Assembly (NCBI GenBank): GCA_900468805.1
Contig: UEIF01000018.1
Coordinates: 1 to 64,000 of the forward strand
From: Hyphomicrobiales bacterium
Lineage (GTDB): Bacteria; Pseudomonadota; Alphaproteobacteria; Rhizobiales; Rhizobiaceae
Direction: 5' to 3'
DNA: 64,000 nt
Shown one piece after another: positions 27,147-36,197 of this stretch. Within the stretch, counting starts at the first letter, position 1, and every line of letters begins with the position of its first letter. The notes below the pieces were generated by a model. It saw nothing but the letters and a program-made list of their open reading frames with translations, had not been told where the DNA came from and did no database searches. The translations under genes were made by a program, and so were the position numbers.

Positions 27147-27342
27147 TCAGTAGAGCATTAGGGGGATCGGCCGCACCTTATCGGCCTTGACCCGCGCTTC
27201 CTTGACATTCTCTGCAGGAAACATCCTGATAAAGTAGTTGCCGTTCCTGCTCCATTGCTCCGGCTTCGACTGTGTTATCGAATACATCCAGCAGGCGGTT
27301 TCGTGTCTCGTCCGTGTGGATCGCATAGACATAGTATCGCAT
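27147..27342 (-). pseudogene. Small hypothetical protein with mid-gene frameshift
   Basis: ATG 27342 gives MRYYVYAIHTDETRNRLLDV and FDNTVEAGAMEQ; the natural continuation NGNYFIRMFPAENVKEARVK, then ADKVRPIPLMLY, is in the next frame (shift near 27245). GAGGTCCCC precedes the ATG. Unknown function; the restored length is about 65 residues. Confidence 0.5.
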
Positions 27343-27490
27343 GGGGACCTCCTCGGGCCGGCGAGACCGGTTCAGCCTTTCCAGGCGTGAAGAAAACCAG
27401 GTAAGCAACCGCGACGATGATCGCGACGACAAATATCGTCAGCACGTATCTGATCATGCCCTGATGGCTTTTTTGTTCGGTATCGCTCAT
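27275..27490 (-). CDS. Small single-span membrane protein
   Basis: ATG 27490: MSDTEQKSHQGMIRYVLTIF followed by VVAIIVAVAYLVFFTPGKAE, one strong transmembrane helix. After about residue 45 the frame runs antisense-like through the start of the neighbouring gene and looks random, so the true stop was probably lost by a shift near 27350. Function unknown. Confidence 0.45.
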   Translation of the reverse strand: MSDTEQKSHQGMIRYVLTIFVVAIIVAVAYLVFFTPGKAEPVSPARGGPHAILCLCDPHGRDTKPPAGCIR

Positions 27491-27641
27491 GGCCGTCAAA
27501 ACAACCAGAAACAGGGAATGTTCCAAACGGCTTCCCTCCAGTGATCCGCACGATTGTCACAGACCCAATGCCGACGCACAAAGGGATTTCATCGCAATTC
27601 CGGCTCCGCGCTCTACTTCTACTCCCAGAAGGAGCCCTAAC

Positions 27642-27890
27642 GTGGAAAATCTTAGAGAATTTGCATCAAGCACGAATGGCGATCAGTGGTTTCTCGGCGT
27701 CGACGCTGCCACCAACAGAGAGGTAGTCGTTCACCGTGGTAACCCGTCATCCGGCGGCCACGAAACGACTACCAACGTGAATTCGTTCTTGAATCAGCGG
27801 CCCTTTGGTCCCGAACATCGAGCTTTGGACTTATTGCTCGCAGATCGACGAGCCGCCGAGAGCGAAGAGACACCGAATAAACCGGTATGA
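27642..27890 (+). CDS. Small protein equal to the C-terminal domain of the transglutaminase at 55811
   Basis: 82 codons from GTG 27642, with AAGGAG 8 nt upstream. REFASSTNGDQWFLGVDAAT and REVVVHRGNPSSGG, then NSFLNQRPFGPEHRALDLLL, line up with residues about 315-385 of the protein at 55811 (CAFAESSNGDRWFLEHD, VVIHRANLASGG, VSQFLQ). So this is a real domain occurring alone here and fused there. Function unknown. Intact. Confidence 0.7.
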   Translation: MENLREFASSTNGDQWFLGVDAATNREVVVHRGNPSSGGHETTTNVNSFLNQRPFGPEHRALDLLLADRRAAESEETPNKPV

Positions 27891-27899
27891 TGCGCTAAC

Positions 27900-28371
27900 C
27901 TGTGTCCGGCCAGGCAATCTAGCACCATGAACCCGCCCGGTTAGCCGAGGCGCGCTTTGTCGTAGCCAGCATTGGTGGTGGCCGGCATGAAGTCGTTACC
28001 ACCGTTGGCTAGTGCGCCGCTGGTCGACGATGCGCCCATCTCTTTGACGGACCCCGATCTCGTAGCGCACCCCGTTGCGGACTGCGCGATAGTTTGAAAA
28101 GCAAAGACAGATTTTGCACTTTGATCTCCTCCGGGCCATCCGGGAAATAATCGAACCGCCCTTCAAAGAGCACCGTCCGCCGCAGCCGGATGATACGCTA
28201 GTTGGTCGACAGCGCTCTCGGCAAGAGAGAGATCGCGGGGCCTATCGTCGGTAGTCGATCGAAACTGCTAGACACCTCGCCGATTGGGGCCGCACCCATC
28301 AAGGGGTCATTGCCCGTCAACCGGCTACACGACGACGCCAGCCAGATTTGATCCAACCACGCCGACTGTAA
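27900..28371. other. No intact gene; unidentified remnant on the minus strand
   Basis: A minus frame ends at about 27941 with MGASSTSGALANGGNDFMPA and TTNAGYDKARLG. Another (about 28180-28090) reads EGRFDYFPDGPEEIKVQ. They look like natural protein but I do not recognise a family. The rest shows nothing. Confidence 0.35.
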
Positions 28372-28725
28372 CTATATCGGTGCCCCCAACCATTCGATGC
28401 CTTCCCCGTTGGCCAAGGTGAAATATTGATCCTTGCTGTCAGAGTCCGGCCCATCGAACCGTGTCACCTGACGCATTCGCATGAGGGTCCCAGCACTTCC
28501 GCCGCGCTCCATGCGGCGACCGGCCGGCGTCGACTTCATCGTGCGGCCGACGCGCAGGATCTGGTCGATCCACACCTTCAGGGCCGAGCGAATCGTCAAA
28601 TTGTGCATCGGCGTTCCGATGACAATCACATCGGCCGCTTCGACTTCCCGAATAAGCACCTCGGAAAGATCTAAAGAACCCACCGGCGGGGGCCATCGAA
28701 GCGGCCGCAAGGACATGAGCTTTCC
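28372..28725 (-). pseudogene. FMN-dependent NADH-azoreductase remnant
   Basis: PPPVGSLDLSEVLIREVEAA, DVIVIGTPMHNLTIRSALKV and WIDQILRVGRTMKSTPAG are the central flavodoxin-fold part of AzoR. The N-terminal FMN-binding start and the C-terminal quarter are missing or unrelated (the tail to 28372 does not fit). Confidence 0.7.
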
Positions 28726-28764
28726 CTTGCTTCGCAGGGATCTGGCGGCGAGCGTCACCGGATT

Positions 28765-28970
28765 GGCAGGAGGCTTATGCCGTTCTCACTATCGACGCGA
28801 ATCCCGATATCGCCCCTTATCACGACCGACAAGTGGCCGTCCTGCTCCGCAACCGGCGAATGGCTCGAGAGCGAAACGGCCGACGAGGAGATCTTCAACC
28901 CGCTTCCCGCGGGTACGTTTCGCGTCAGATCCCGCACTGGCTCCTCCCATCAGGGACGTCTGGTTGTCTA
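28765..28970 (+). pseudogene. SOS-response-associated peptidase (YedK/HMCES) C-terminal remnant
   Basis: AYAVLTIDANPDIAPYHDRQ corresponds to the conserved 'ILT..N..IAPIHDRMP' segment whose His is in the active site. After a shift ATGEWLESETADEEIFNPLP and AGTFRVRS match the family's final helix and strand. The N-terminal Cys2 part is absent. Confidence 0.65.
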
Positions 28971-29076
28971 ATGCCGCGTGGACGGTGCGTGACGGACTAC
29001 GGCATCTTGAACAGCGGCCCGGTCCAATCTAATATTAGGATATCAACATGTATATGTGGCGGAGAAGGAGGATGAC

Positions 29077-29385
29077 ATGCCTCTGACCGATGTCCGATGG
29101 ACAGTGCCGGTGAGGATTCGGCTGCAGTGCGGTTTGGAACGCACGTTCGCCGGCGTCTACGACGCCTTGGATTTTCTGGAAAATGAATGGCCGTTGCGTC
29201 ACGGAGAGAGGCATCAACGGGCGATGATGAGGTGTCGCGGCGCTTTGAACGGCTTCACACCGCCCATCGTCGCGCGAGAGGCTTTTCTCGCTGCCTGTCT
29301 TGAGGCCGGGATGGCTGCCGTCATGGCACCGCCAACGCGCACGTCCTCGCATCCTGCGCGCTCAAGCAGACAAGCCGCTTACTGA
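29077..29385 (+). CDS. DUF982 domain protein
   Basis: 102 residues from ATG 29077, preceded by AAGGAGGATGAC. VRWTVPVRIRLQCG, FAGVYDALDFLENEWPL, RAMMRCRGALNGFTPPIVAR and EAFLAACLEAGM follow the DUF982 pattern. The last 15 residues are low-complexity. Second of three DUF982 genes here; function unknown. Confidence 0.8.
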   Translation: MPLTDVRWTVPVRIRLQCGLERTFAGVYDALDFLENEWPLRHGERHQRAMMRCRGALNGFTPPIVAREAFLAACLEAGMAAVMAPPTRTSSHPARSSRQAAY

Positions 29386-29504
29386 GCTGTCGTGGCTTAC
29401 CAATGAGAGGGAATATTCGATTACGGCCGGAGTTGCTCCGACCGTCTGGACGATAGTAGACCCGACTAGCTAACCATCGACCCGATTTCGTGTGCGAAGT
29501 CACT

Positions 29505-30125
29505 CACGCGCGCGTGCGGATGATCGTCTTGCCTGTCCGTCGCTCTGTCGAGTTGAAGGTGGCGACTGCATTATCAAGCGCCGAGATGTTGCCGATGTTC
29601 GTCCGAAGGCCTCCGTCCCGGACCCGCTCGACGATCTCGCTTAGTTGAGGACGATCAGATTCGATGACGAAATCAATCGCCAGGCCATCGGCGGGACGCG
29701 CTTCAACCGGGCCAACGACGGAAACGAGCGTACCTCCGGCTCGTACCAGTCCCGCCGACCGCTTCTGGATCTCCCCGCTGCCAAGCGGTCAGGCCGGAGA
29801 TCGGCAGGCTGGCACCCGCTGTGAACTCCACGTCACCCGGGAGCGGCGCGAGGTTGCGCGCCTCTACTGCCACATATTCCGCCAGGGTGCCGTCGCGATA
29901 CCAGTCCGTCAGGCCGAGTACACGCTGTCCCAACGACAGGCCGGTGGTACCATAGCCGAGAGCTAACCACGCCGGCGAACTCATGACCGGGGATTGATGG
30001 CGTTCGCCCTTGGCCGACGCGATCGGTCAGGTGGACGGCTAACTTAGTCCGGTTGGCACAAAGCCCGACGCGTGTACTTCCAACGATGACGTCGTTTATC
30101 GCCGCCTGCGGCCGCTCCGTCAGCT
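29505..30125 (-). pseudogene. Zinc-type alcohol dehydrogenase, internally deleted
   Basis: Pieces in order: MKLTERPQAAINDVIV, RTPSIPGHEFAGVV, LGYGTTGLSLGQRVLGLTDW, YRDGTLAEYVAVEARNLAPL and ASLPISGLTAWQ. After a deletion of the Rossmann core come AGGTLVSVVGPVEARPADGL, AIDFVIESDRP and TERRTGKTIIRTR. This is a quinone-oxidoreductase-like MDR protein. Without the NAD(P)-binding GxGxxG segment it cannot function. Confidence 0.8.
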
Positions 30126-30154
30126 TCATGCCCGCCGTGCCGGCGGCTTCATCG

Positions 30155-30550
30155 AAGGACGACGCGGTATGCCGGCTGTTGATGACGATGCCAGGTATAG
30201 GGGCAGTCGTCGCCTTAGCTTTCCGATCCGGAGTCGACGATCCTGCGCGGTTCTCGTCATCCAAGAAAGTTGGTCCATGGGCTGGGCTTACACCATCGCG
30301 CAACCAGTCAGGGGAGCGCGATGTGACCGGCGGCATTACGCGAGCTAGCGACGACAATCTGCGAAGAGCGTTGTGCCAAGCGGCCACCGTCATGATACAT
30401 CGGCGTCGCTCGACTAGCCGAGAAGGTGGGCTGCACTGGTTGCTAAACGCGGAGGTGCAAAGCGTGCGATGGTGGCATTGGCCAGGCGCATTGGTATCAT
30501 CCTGCACCGATGTGGAGAGATGGCACTGAATTCTCTGCGGCAGTCCCACT
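30155..30550 (+). mobile_element. IS110-family transposase C-terminal remnant
   Basis: CRLLMTMPGIGAVVALAFRS, DDPARFSSSKKVGPWAGLTP and RNQSGERDVTGGITRASDDN with LRRALCQAATVMIHR are the transposase-20 domain of IS110/IS1111 elements. After a frame change AKRAMVALARRIGIILHR continues. The N-terminal DEDD domain is missing. It meets the dehydrogenase remnant end to end at about 30130. Confidence 0.85.
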
Positions 30551-30973
30551 GATCGCCAGGGCGGGCTGAGCATCAACATTAGAATCATGTCGTCGACGTC
30601 TGTCTGAGCGCAGACCCTCGAGGTGCCAACCGGGACGCGGTTCCGATGATGCCGTGGTCAGGACTGTCGCCGGCCTCCGATCGAGCACGCCAATGAGATG
30701 GGCACATCGGAGTTACCGCACTGGACCAGCATCATGTTGGCAGCCATCGCGCGGACCACGGACCGAAGCATGAACCCGGGGTGACCTCACCCGAAGGGCA
30801 AACCGAGCCAGGCATCGCTAAATGAATCTATCTCCAGAGATACTACCTCAACCGTTGCCTGACTGCGCTGTTGCGGCCGTCACTTTCTGCTTGACTGGAA
30901 CGGCCCCGTTACCGAAGGTCCTGACCCTCGCGGAGGTGACGCATGCAAACGACCATCGCGATCGATAACAGGC
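30551..30973. other. No gene recognised
   Basis: Short frames only. Probably IS110 flank and the 3' flank of the SyrB-related gene. Confidence 0.4.
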
Positions 30974-31576
30974 TCACTTGTCGTCGTAACGCTCGATCAT
31001 GCGGCGCAACTGCGCGTTCTGCTCAAACAGTTTCGCAGAGAGCTGCGATCTGAGGTCCTTGATTTCGAGGTCCAGTTCAGTGGCCTCATCGAGAAATGTT
31101 TTCTTCACCGCCGCTGGCTCTTCCACCGCTCTCCTGGCAATGGGTGGGTCTTGGAGGTTTGTCCGCGCCCGAGCAGCATTTGGCCTTTGCTTTTTGGGAC
31201 CCCCTGCCAGGACGCCCGCACCCGTTCCACCTTCGGCAGCCCGAATAGCGGGTGCCGCTGGCGAAGGTTGGTCGTGACCTTCCAGGGCACCACCTTCTAC
31301 CCGCTCGGCTGGTAAAACATCCGAGTCCTCCACCTGCACGGGTTTCGCGGCCGCTGCACCAACGGAATCTGGCTGTCCGTTTGCTGGTTTCTCGCCAACA
31401 GTCGACTTGGATTTTATAGCGGAGGGCGCTTCTGATTCGGCCTGCAGAGTAAGCTCCCGCCGGAGTTCCTCTGCCCGTGGGTCAGGTATCGCCACAAGCT
31501 CATCGGCCGGTTCGGCCGCTTCTTCCGCCCTGCGGCGCGATGCGAGGTCCTTGATTAACTTCCAGGGTGATCTCAT
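30974..31576 (-). CDS. SyrB-related hypothetical regulator
   Basis: 200 residues from ATG 31576 (GGGAG 6 nt upstream), starting MRSPWKLIKDLASRRR. A long low-complexity Ala/Pro/Glu middle is followed by a C-terminal coiled-coil: ELDLEIKDLRSQLSAKLFEQ, NAQLRRMIERY. That end is the SyrB-type signature (compare NQKLRQALSEKLRAENAHLR in the next gene). SyrB is a negative regulator of syrA in Ensifer meliloti; whether this paralog binds DNA is unknown. Tandem with the SyrB-like gene upstream, a hairpin between them. Confidence 0.65.
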   Translation of the reverse strand: MRSPWKLIKDLASRRRAEEAAEPADELVAIPDPRAEELRRELTLQAESEAPSAIKSKSTVGEKPANGQPDSVGAAAAKPVQVEDSDVLPAERVEGGALEGHDQPSPAAPAIRAAEGGTGAGVLAGGPKKQRPNAARARTNLQDPPIARRAVEEPAAVKKTFLDEATELDLEIKDLRSQLSAKLFEQNAQLRRMIERYDDK

Positions 31577-31621
31577 CCCCATCTCCCGACTCGTTATGTC
31601 ATTTCCATAGTATCGAGCGGG

Positions 31622-31650
31622 AGACCGGGCTTGCAATCCAAGCCCGGTCT
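31622..31650. terminator. 11-bp perfect hairpin between the two SyrB-like genes
   Basis: AGACCGGGCTT (31622-31632), loop GCAATCC, AAGCCCGGTCT (31640-31650). It lies 46 bp past the stop of the SyrB-like gene and 46 bp before the start of the next. On the leftward transcript no U-run follows, so it may act as an attenuating or stabilising hairpin more than a classical terminator. Confidence 0.55.
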
Positions 31651-31695
31651 TTAGTCGTGAGGCGGTTTAAAACTGCCGCCGATGGGTCTTGATGA

Positions 31696-32133
31696 TCAGA
31701 TCAATCCGAGCTTCTTGCGGAGGTGTGCGTTTTCGGCGCGAAGTTTTTCCGAGAGTGCCTGACGCAGCTTCTGGTTCTCTTCCTCGAGATTCAGAAGGTC
31801 TGCAAAACCGTCCGGTTCTGTCGGGGTGGTCTCGACTTTCTGCGGGGCGGGCTTGGCAAGCTGCGCCTTCGAAGGCGTCGGCTTCTTGGCGGTGGCAGAT
31901 GCCTTTGGCTTAGCAGCCGGCACAACCGCCACTGGGGCAGGCGCATTCGACGCGGCGGTTTTCTTTCGTGGAGCGCGCGTCTTCTTCAGCGGAGCGCTTA
32001 CCGAAGTATCAACAACCGCTTCCGCGGTGGCTTTGGGCTTGCGCGGTGCGCGTGTCTTCTTTTCTTTTGCCTTCGAAGTCGCATCTACGGACGTTGTCTC
32101 GACTGCGGGAGTTGGGTTTGTATCATCAGCCAT
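31696..32133 (-). CDS. SyrB-like transcriptional regulator
   Basis: 145 residues. Ala/Lys/Pro-rich, AT-hook-like N-terminal part (TRAPRKPKATAEA, KKTRAPRKKTAAS), then the conserved C-terminal helix FADLLNLEEENQKLRQALSE and KLRAENAHLRKKLGLI, as in rhizobial SyrB proteins. SyrB lowers expression of the exopolysaccharide/symbiosis gene syrA through its role next to SyrM/NodD3; here neither gene is nearby. AAGGAATAACC precedes the ATG. Intact. Confidence 0.8.
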   Translation of the reverse strand: MADDTNPTPAVETTSVDATSKAKEKKTRAPRKPKATAEAVVDTSVSAPLKKTRAPRKKTAASNAPAPVAVVPAAKPKASATAKKPTPSKAQLAKPAPQKVETTPTEPDGFADLLNLEEENQKLRQALSEKLRAENAHLRKKLGLI

Positions 32134-32289
32134 CGGTTATTCCTTGCGTTAAGTAAAATCGTTCGCGACCGTACAGAGTCGTTGTCAATATGAGCTCAAG
32201 ATTATTTCGAACTTGTTGACGATGGCCTGAGACCCTTCTTCTCTCCAGTTTTCAGGAGAGTCTAGTGTTTGATTGACTGACATCGAAGG

Positions 32290-33115
32290 CACCCCTTTGC
32301 CTCCGGTGGCAAGTGCGCTGGGATTGCCAGGGCCGAAGCGGCGCTCAAAGCCTTCGACATATCCAGCAGAGCGGTGGTGATACTCGATCGGCGCGGCCAG
32401 GTCGTTCTGTTGAATGAAACCGCACAGCGCCTTTTGGACCGCGCGAGAACGTGGCCAGGCCGGCGATCGACGGCAGGGATCAGCGCCGGACCAAATGCCA
32501 TCGGTGTTCTGTTGTCGGGCATGCTGAACGACGGGGCCTCCGGATTGGCTGACCTCAAACGTTGTGGCGGTGTGACGGTCGTCCAGAACCCGCTCGACGC
32601 CGATGAGAGCGAGATGCCACGAACGGCACTGCTGGCGAGCGATATCGACTACCGTGCGCCGGCCAGTGATCTCGCCGCCCTTCTGGGTCGGCCTCGTGCG
32701 GGAAGAGCCCGGCCCGGCCGTAGCTCCCCCTCCTCGCGTCGCGCTGGAAGTGGCGATTGCTATGGGGCGGCCGTCGGATACTCCACCCATCGCCGAGATC
32801 GCGGATCCCGTCCCGTTGAGTTGCCCCGGATATGAAGGGACGCTGTCGCAGGTCAGGCGCTCGCCGCTGCGCTTCCGCTGTCAGGTTGGTCACGGCTATA
32901 CCGCCGAGGCTTTGGCCTACGAGCAGGAGGGCTCCGTCGACGAGGCACTGCGTATCGCTCTCAAGGTGATGGGCGAACGTGTCGTTCTGACGGAGAAGAT
33001 GACGCTCGAAGCAATGCAGGCAGGCAGAATCGCCGCCGCGGCGACCTTCGAAGAACGCGCCCTGGAGTACAAGCGTTCCGCCGACGTGCTTATGGATGCG
33101 GCGCTCAAGGGCTAG
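32290..33115 (+). pseudogene. PAS (LuxR-type) fragment fused to CheB-like methylesterase C-terminal half
   Basis: From about 32310 the plus strand reads RAEAALKAFDISSRAVVILD and RRGQVVLLNETAQRLLDRA, a PAS segment as in LuxR-type regulators. At about 32490 it switches to CheB: AIGVLLSGMLNDGASGLADL, KRCGGVTVVQNPLDADESEM and ALLASDIDYRAPASDLAALL. After a shift at about 32690, REEPGPAVAPPPRVALEVAI, PVPLSCPGYEGTLSQVR, FRCQVGHGYTAEAL and a helical tail to 33115 follow. The CheB catalytic Ser/His part is missing. A deletion join plus a frameshift. Confidence 0.75.
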
Positions 33116-33832
33116 CCGGGCATGTAGCCATCACAGTCACACGCTGTGCAAGACAGTAACGAACATGGTTGAAGAAAATCGATTGACGGAATTCAGGTCC
33201 GAACCCACCTATTCCGAGACAACCCCTCCGTCAAGCAGGCGTTCACGTCCATGCGAACTCTGCAACCTGCAACTCCGGGCGGCGCGTTCGACGAAATGCG
33301 AGCAAGGTCTCCAAGATGCTTCTGACATCGGTCACCTATAATCGCGCGCGAGTTCCCACGTCGCGTGAGGCAAGGCTACCAGCTCGCAGTTGCTCTGCTC
33401 TGATTGAGAGAGACGGTCGAGAAGCTGTCCAAATCGGTCGTCCACCGGCACAGCCGATGCTGAGCAGCGATTGTACGGCGCGACGCACACCCGCATCGAA
33501 CGCAAGTCTTGCGACATGATTTGCAACCTAGACTGTCATGGTTTGTTGCCCTTCAGATACACCACAACGCACAGGGGCAAGTCTCGTTCGAGGCCGGACA
33601 GGCTTACTCGAAATTCCACTCAGTAGCTTAGATGAGCAACTGGCGACCCGCCGCAACGTCGCCTTACGCGACCGCGGGCGCCCCGCGATGATGTGGTGGA
33701 GAGCCCATTCGTTTTGGTGCGTCAGAGATTTTTCTGGCATGACCGCGCCGACTGGAGTGCGCGTCTCTGTGTCGCGCCTTCCCCGGACGAAGAAGCGGCA
33801 TGGCGCGTTTCGCCAAGCCGCTCTGCGTCAAA
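33116..33832. other. No gene I can support
   Basis: A short plus frame at 33164-33343 (MVEENRLTEFRSEPTYSETT) and minus frame 33740-33528 (MPEKSLTHQNEWALHHIIAG) are open but match nothing I know. Composition is as in the flanking remnants. Confidence 0.35.
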
Positions 33833-34102
33833 TCACGACCTGTTTCGAGGTGGTTTTCCTGTTCCGTCCACCGCTTCCGTAGGCTGTTGTTCCGATAGAG
33901 GTTCGCTGGTTGGCTCGGTCGATTGTGGCCCCAGTTCCTGCGGCGTGCGCCAAGGGCCGGGGCCGAGTTTGGGTGCGGCTTGTCCGCTCATTTCCTTCAC
34001 GGCCAGATCCCAATGTTCTTGTTCCTTACCGGCGGGACACCCCTCGCGCTCCCATATGGCATATGCACGAGCTCGAAGTTGCTCTTCATTGGACTGCTGC
34101 AT
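33833..34102 (-). CDS. DUF2934 domain protein
   Basis: 89 residues. LRARAYAIWEREGCPAGKEQ followed by EHWDLAVKEM is the DUF2934 motif (RAYxIWExxGxPxGxxxEHW), a short helical domain found in many small rhizobial proteins. The rest is Pro/Gln/Thr-rich and disordered. AGAGGAACACGCG precedes the ATG. Function unknown; intact. Confidence 0.85.
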   Translation of the reverse strand: MQQSNEEQLRARAYAIWEREGCPAGKEQEHWDLAVKEMSGQAAPKLGPGPWRTPQELGPQSTEPTSEPLSEQQPTEAVDGTGKPPRNRS

Positions 34103-34165
34103 CGCGTGTTCCTCTGGTTGATTGGGTCATGTCTTCTTGGTGACGTTCGGTATTGCGACATCGCC

Positions 34166-34501
34166 TCAAGTCTGCTGCTGCGGGAACAAGGCCGCGGCTG
34201 CCGCCACCTCCGCACGCATCGCGTCAAGCGATGCTCGGAGAACGCGGATGTCGGCGCTCAGGGCCGGTGCGGCGTCCTGCTCCTCCCAGTAGAGGAGAGT
34301 GTCATGCCATCCTGCCGCGGTCTGCAGCAGCCCGCGCATCCGTTGCAACGTCCGTTCATCCATCTGAATTGCAGCCCGCTCGGCATTGCGGGCGAGCTCG
34401 ACGAGATCGTTGGCCTCCGTTCCCCAAACCGGCAGGGCGACCCTGAGCTTTGCCATCTGCTTTTGAATGTCGTCGACTTGAACTTGTTCCATCTTGGCCA
34501 T
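34166..34501 (-). CDS. Hypothetical helical protein
   Basis: 111 residues, almost all helical and coiled-coil-like (QVDDIQKQMAKLRVALPVWG, ERTLQRMRGLLQTAAGWHDT, ADIRVLRASLDAMRAEV). AAGGAGCCATAC precedes the ATG, so it is probably translated. I do not recognise a family. It lies between DUF2934 and an exported protein on the same strand. Confidence 0.65.
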   Translation of the reverse strand: MAKMEQVQVDDIQKQMAKLRVALPVWGTEANDLVELARNAERAAIQMDERTLQRMRGLLQTAAGWHDTLLYWEEQDAAPALSADIRVLRASLDAMRAEVAAAAALFPQQQT

Positions 34502-34563
34502 GTATGGCTCCTTCGAAGCAGTTATATTTGAAATCCTGCGGCATTAGACAACTTCCCCGAAGA

Positions 34564-35082
34564 TCAGCTTCGTCGCAGGTCGATCCGGCTGGTGACGACG
34601 GGCTTGCCTGTCTTCGGATCCGTGTCGATGGTCGTGAGACGCATGCCCGACGCTCCGACCTTCTCGATCGTCATCTGAGCTTTGCGATCGCCGTTCACTT
34701 CCCTCGCCCAGGTGATGCCCAGGTTGATGGTGTCGCCTGCACGTTGCCCGCGCAGGCCGGCGGTGCCGGTGCCCGCTCCGACATAGGAGCCGGAGTACCT
34801 GCTGCCGCTTGCCTTGAGGTCTGCGGAGATCGCACGGGAGAAGATGGCGAGGCTCGTGCACTTGCCGTCGAGGGCGAGCGAGGCAGCGGAAGTATCCGAT
34901 TTGAAGCGGCAGGTGACATTGATCGTCGGCGCGTTGACGCGAACCTTGACAGTGCCCTTTCCGCTCCAGTTACCAGCAAGCGATTTCAGGAAAGGGGCCT
35001 CGTCGGCATGGGCGGCGCCGGAAGAGAGAAGGGTGAGCGAGGTAATTGCAATTGCCAAGGACTGCGTAAGGTATCGGTTCAT
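34564..35082 (-). CDS. Exported conserved rhizobial protein
   Basis: 172 residues with a Sec signal peptide (YLTQSLAIAITSLTLLSSGA, AHA cut site). The mature part is beta-rich: FLKSLAGNWSGKGTVKVRVN, VTCRFKSDTSAASLALDGKC, DTINLGITWAREVNGD, MTIEKVGASGMRLTT. Two Cys could form a disulfide. The family is common in Rhizobiales and unnamed. Intact. Confidence 0.7.
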   Translation of the reverse strand: MNRYLTQSLAIAITSLTLLSSGAAHADEAPFLKSLAGNWSGKGTVKVRVNAPTINVTCRFKSDTSAASLALDGKCTSLAIFSRAISADLKASGSRYSGSYVGAGTGTAGLRGQRAGDTINLGITWAREVNGDRKAQMTIEKVGASGMRLTTIDTDPKTGKPVVTSRIDLRRS

Positions 35083-35212
35083 GTGGTTGTCTTTCAGACC
35101 GCGGATCGCCCCGTGTCGGGTACGCTGGTCATGGAGGAGGATGTATCGCTAACCTCGGCGCTACGCCTTTGTTCCACTCACCGAAAGTGTTCTTGTCGTG
35201 CGTATGAAGCCA

Positions 35213-35449
35213 TTACAGCAGGGGACTTTCAATTCCTTCGGCGTCGCAGCGGTTCAACTCGTCCGCGATATCCTTCGCATCGCTCGCCGCGAGCTGAACG
35301 AACTCCTTGCCGTCCGTCGCGGCCGGAAGGCCGGTCGCCGAGTCTATGATCTGCCACGTCCCGGCCTGTTCCTCCATCACGACGTAGCGCTTGTCCTGGG
35401 TTGAAACTGCGCCTGAACGGAAGTCCTGGGAGCCGGAATCAGATGACAT
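35213..35449 (-). CDS. Small hypothetical protein
   Basis: 78 residues: KRYVVMEEQAGTWQIIDSAT, GLPAATDGKEFVQLAASDAK, DIADELNRCDAEG, a compact alpha/beta fold of a kind common on rhizobial plasmids. Its ATG overlaps the 3' end of the upstream small membrane protein gene (35439-35597) by 11 bp, so it is probably translated by coupling. Function unknown. Confidence 0.6.
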   Translation of the reverse strand: MSSDSGSQDFRSGAVSTQDKRYVVMEEQAGTWQIIDSATGLPAATDGKEFVQLAASDAKDIADELNRCDAEGIESPLL

Positions 35450-35597
35450 GGGAGGCCACCGCGCCGACGATGACGAGAGCCGCGACGCCGACGCGGAAGC
35501 TCCACAAGACTGCAGTTACCCGAGGGTTGATCGGTGCCCGCAAGGATCCGCCCTGGTCCGCAGCGTGGTGCTGTGACGCGTCTTCGGTTCGTGCCAT
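35439..35597 (-). CDS. Small single-span membrane protein
   Basis: 52 codons from ATG 35597, preceded by TAGGAGGTTTCC. Polar start (MARTEDASQHHAADQGGSLR) and one C-terminal helix (VLWSFRVGVAALVIVGAVAS). Overlaps the next gene by 11 bp. Function unknown. Confidence 0.65.
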   Translation of the reverse strand: MARTEDASQHHAADQGGSLRAPINPRVTAVLWSFRVGVAALVIVGAVASHVI

Positions 35598-35606
35598 GGA
35601 AACCTC

Positions 35607-35750
35607 CTACACCTGGTCCTTCGGCGGTTCGCCTCTGGCATCGCGCAAACCTTTTTCGGGCTGCTTCTTTAACTTCTCGCGGCATTCATCCGCCGTCTTC
35701 GGGTCGGATCGGGCGGCGTCGCTCTTTTGGTCGGGCTTAGGGTCGGTCAT
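35607..35750 (-). CDS. Small Lys/Asp-rich hypothetical protein
   Basis: 47 codons from ATG 35750, with AGGAGCAACC before it: MTDPKPDQKSDAARSDPKTA, DECREKLKKQPEKGLRDARG, EPPKDQV. It shares the 'D..REKL....GLR.A' pattern with the protein at 36492 (ADKRREKLADEAGKGLRKAV), so the two may be related. Ends 9 bp before the 52-codon gene; the three small genes form a row. Confidence 0.6.
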   Translation of the reverse strand: MTDPKPDQKSDAARSDPKTADECREKLKKQPEKGLRDARGEPPKDQV

Positions 35751-35786
35751 TGGTTGCTCCTCGCTTCTCGCGGTTAAAGCCGAACC

Positions 35787-36125
35787 TCAAACCAGGCTGA
35801 TTGTTCCGCCAGAAAAATCGGGTCGGTAAGCTCGGACGACGCTGCGGGCCACCCAGTCCCTCGAGTATTTGAACAACGCGGTCTCAGCTACCGTTTTAAG
35901 AAGGCACTTCTGTGCAACTTGTCCACGTCCGGAGATGAGGATGATCTTGCAGTCCGGCCACTCTTCGCCGACGCATCTGGCAGGCTCCAATTTGTCCATC
36001 GTGCCAGGTATGTCGATCTCGGTATCACGGTCGATGCGGTAGTCGCACAGCACGAGATGTTGCCAGAAGCCTCGGTGATGTAAAGCACCGGTGAACTGAG
36101 TTCGACAACGTAGTCTGGAGAGTTT
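35787..36125 (-). pseudogene. Receiver-domain remnant
   Basis: SSPVLYITEASGNIS then, in another frame, LCDYRIDRDTEIDIPGTMDK with the phospho-acceptor-like Asp in LCDYR, and WPDCKIILISGRGQVAQ with the T/S position. This is a degenerate CheY-like domain as found behind PAS kinases. N-terminal acidic pair and final helix are corrupt. Confidence 0.55.
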
Positions 36126-36197
36126 TTCGGGAACTTTGGGATGTCCCGCAGGTTGGACTTAAGCGGCGCATTACCGCCCGCATGAAGGAGAAGCTTT

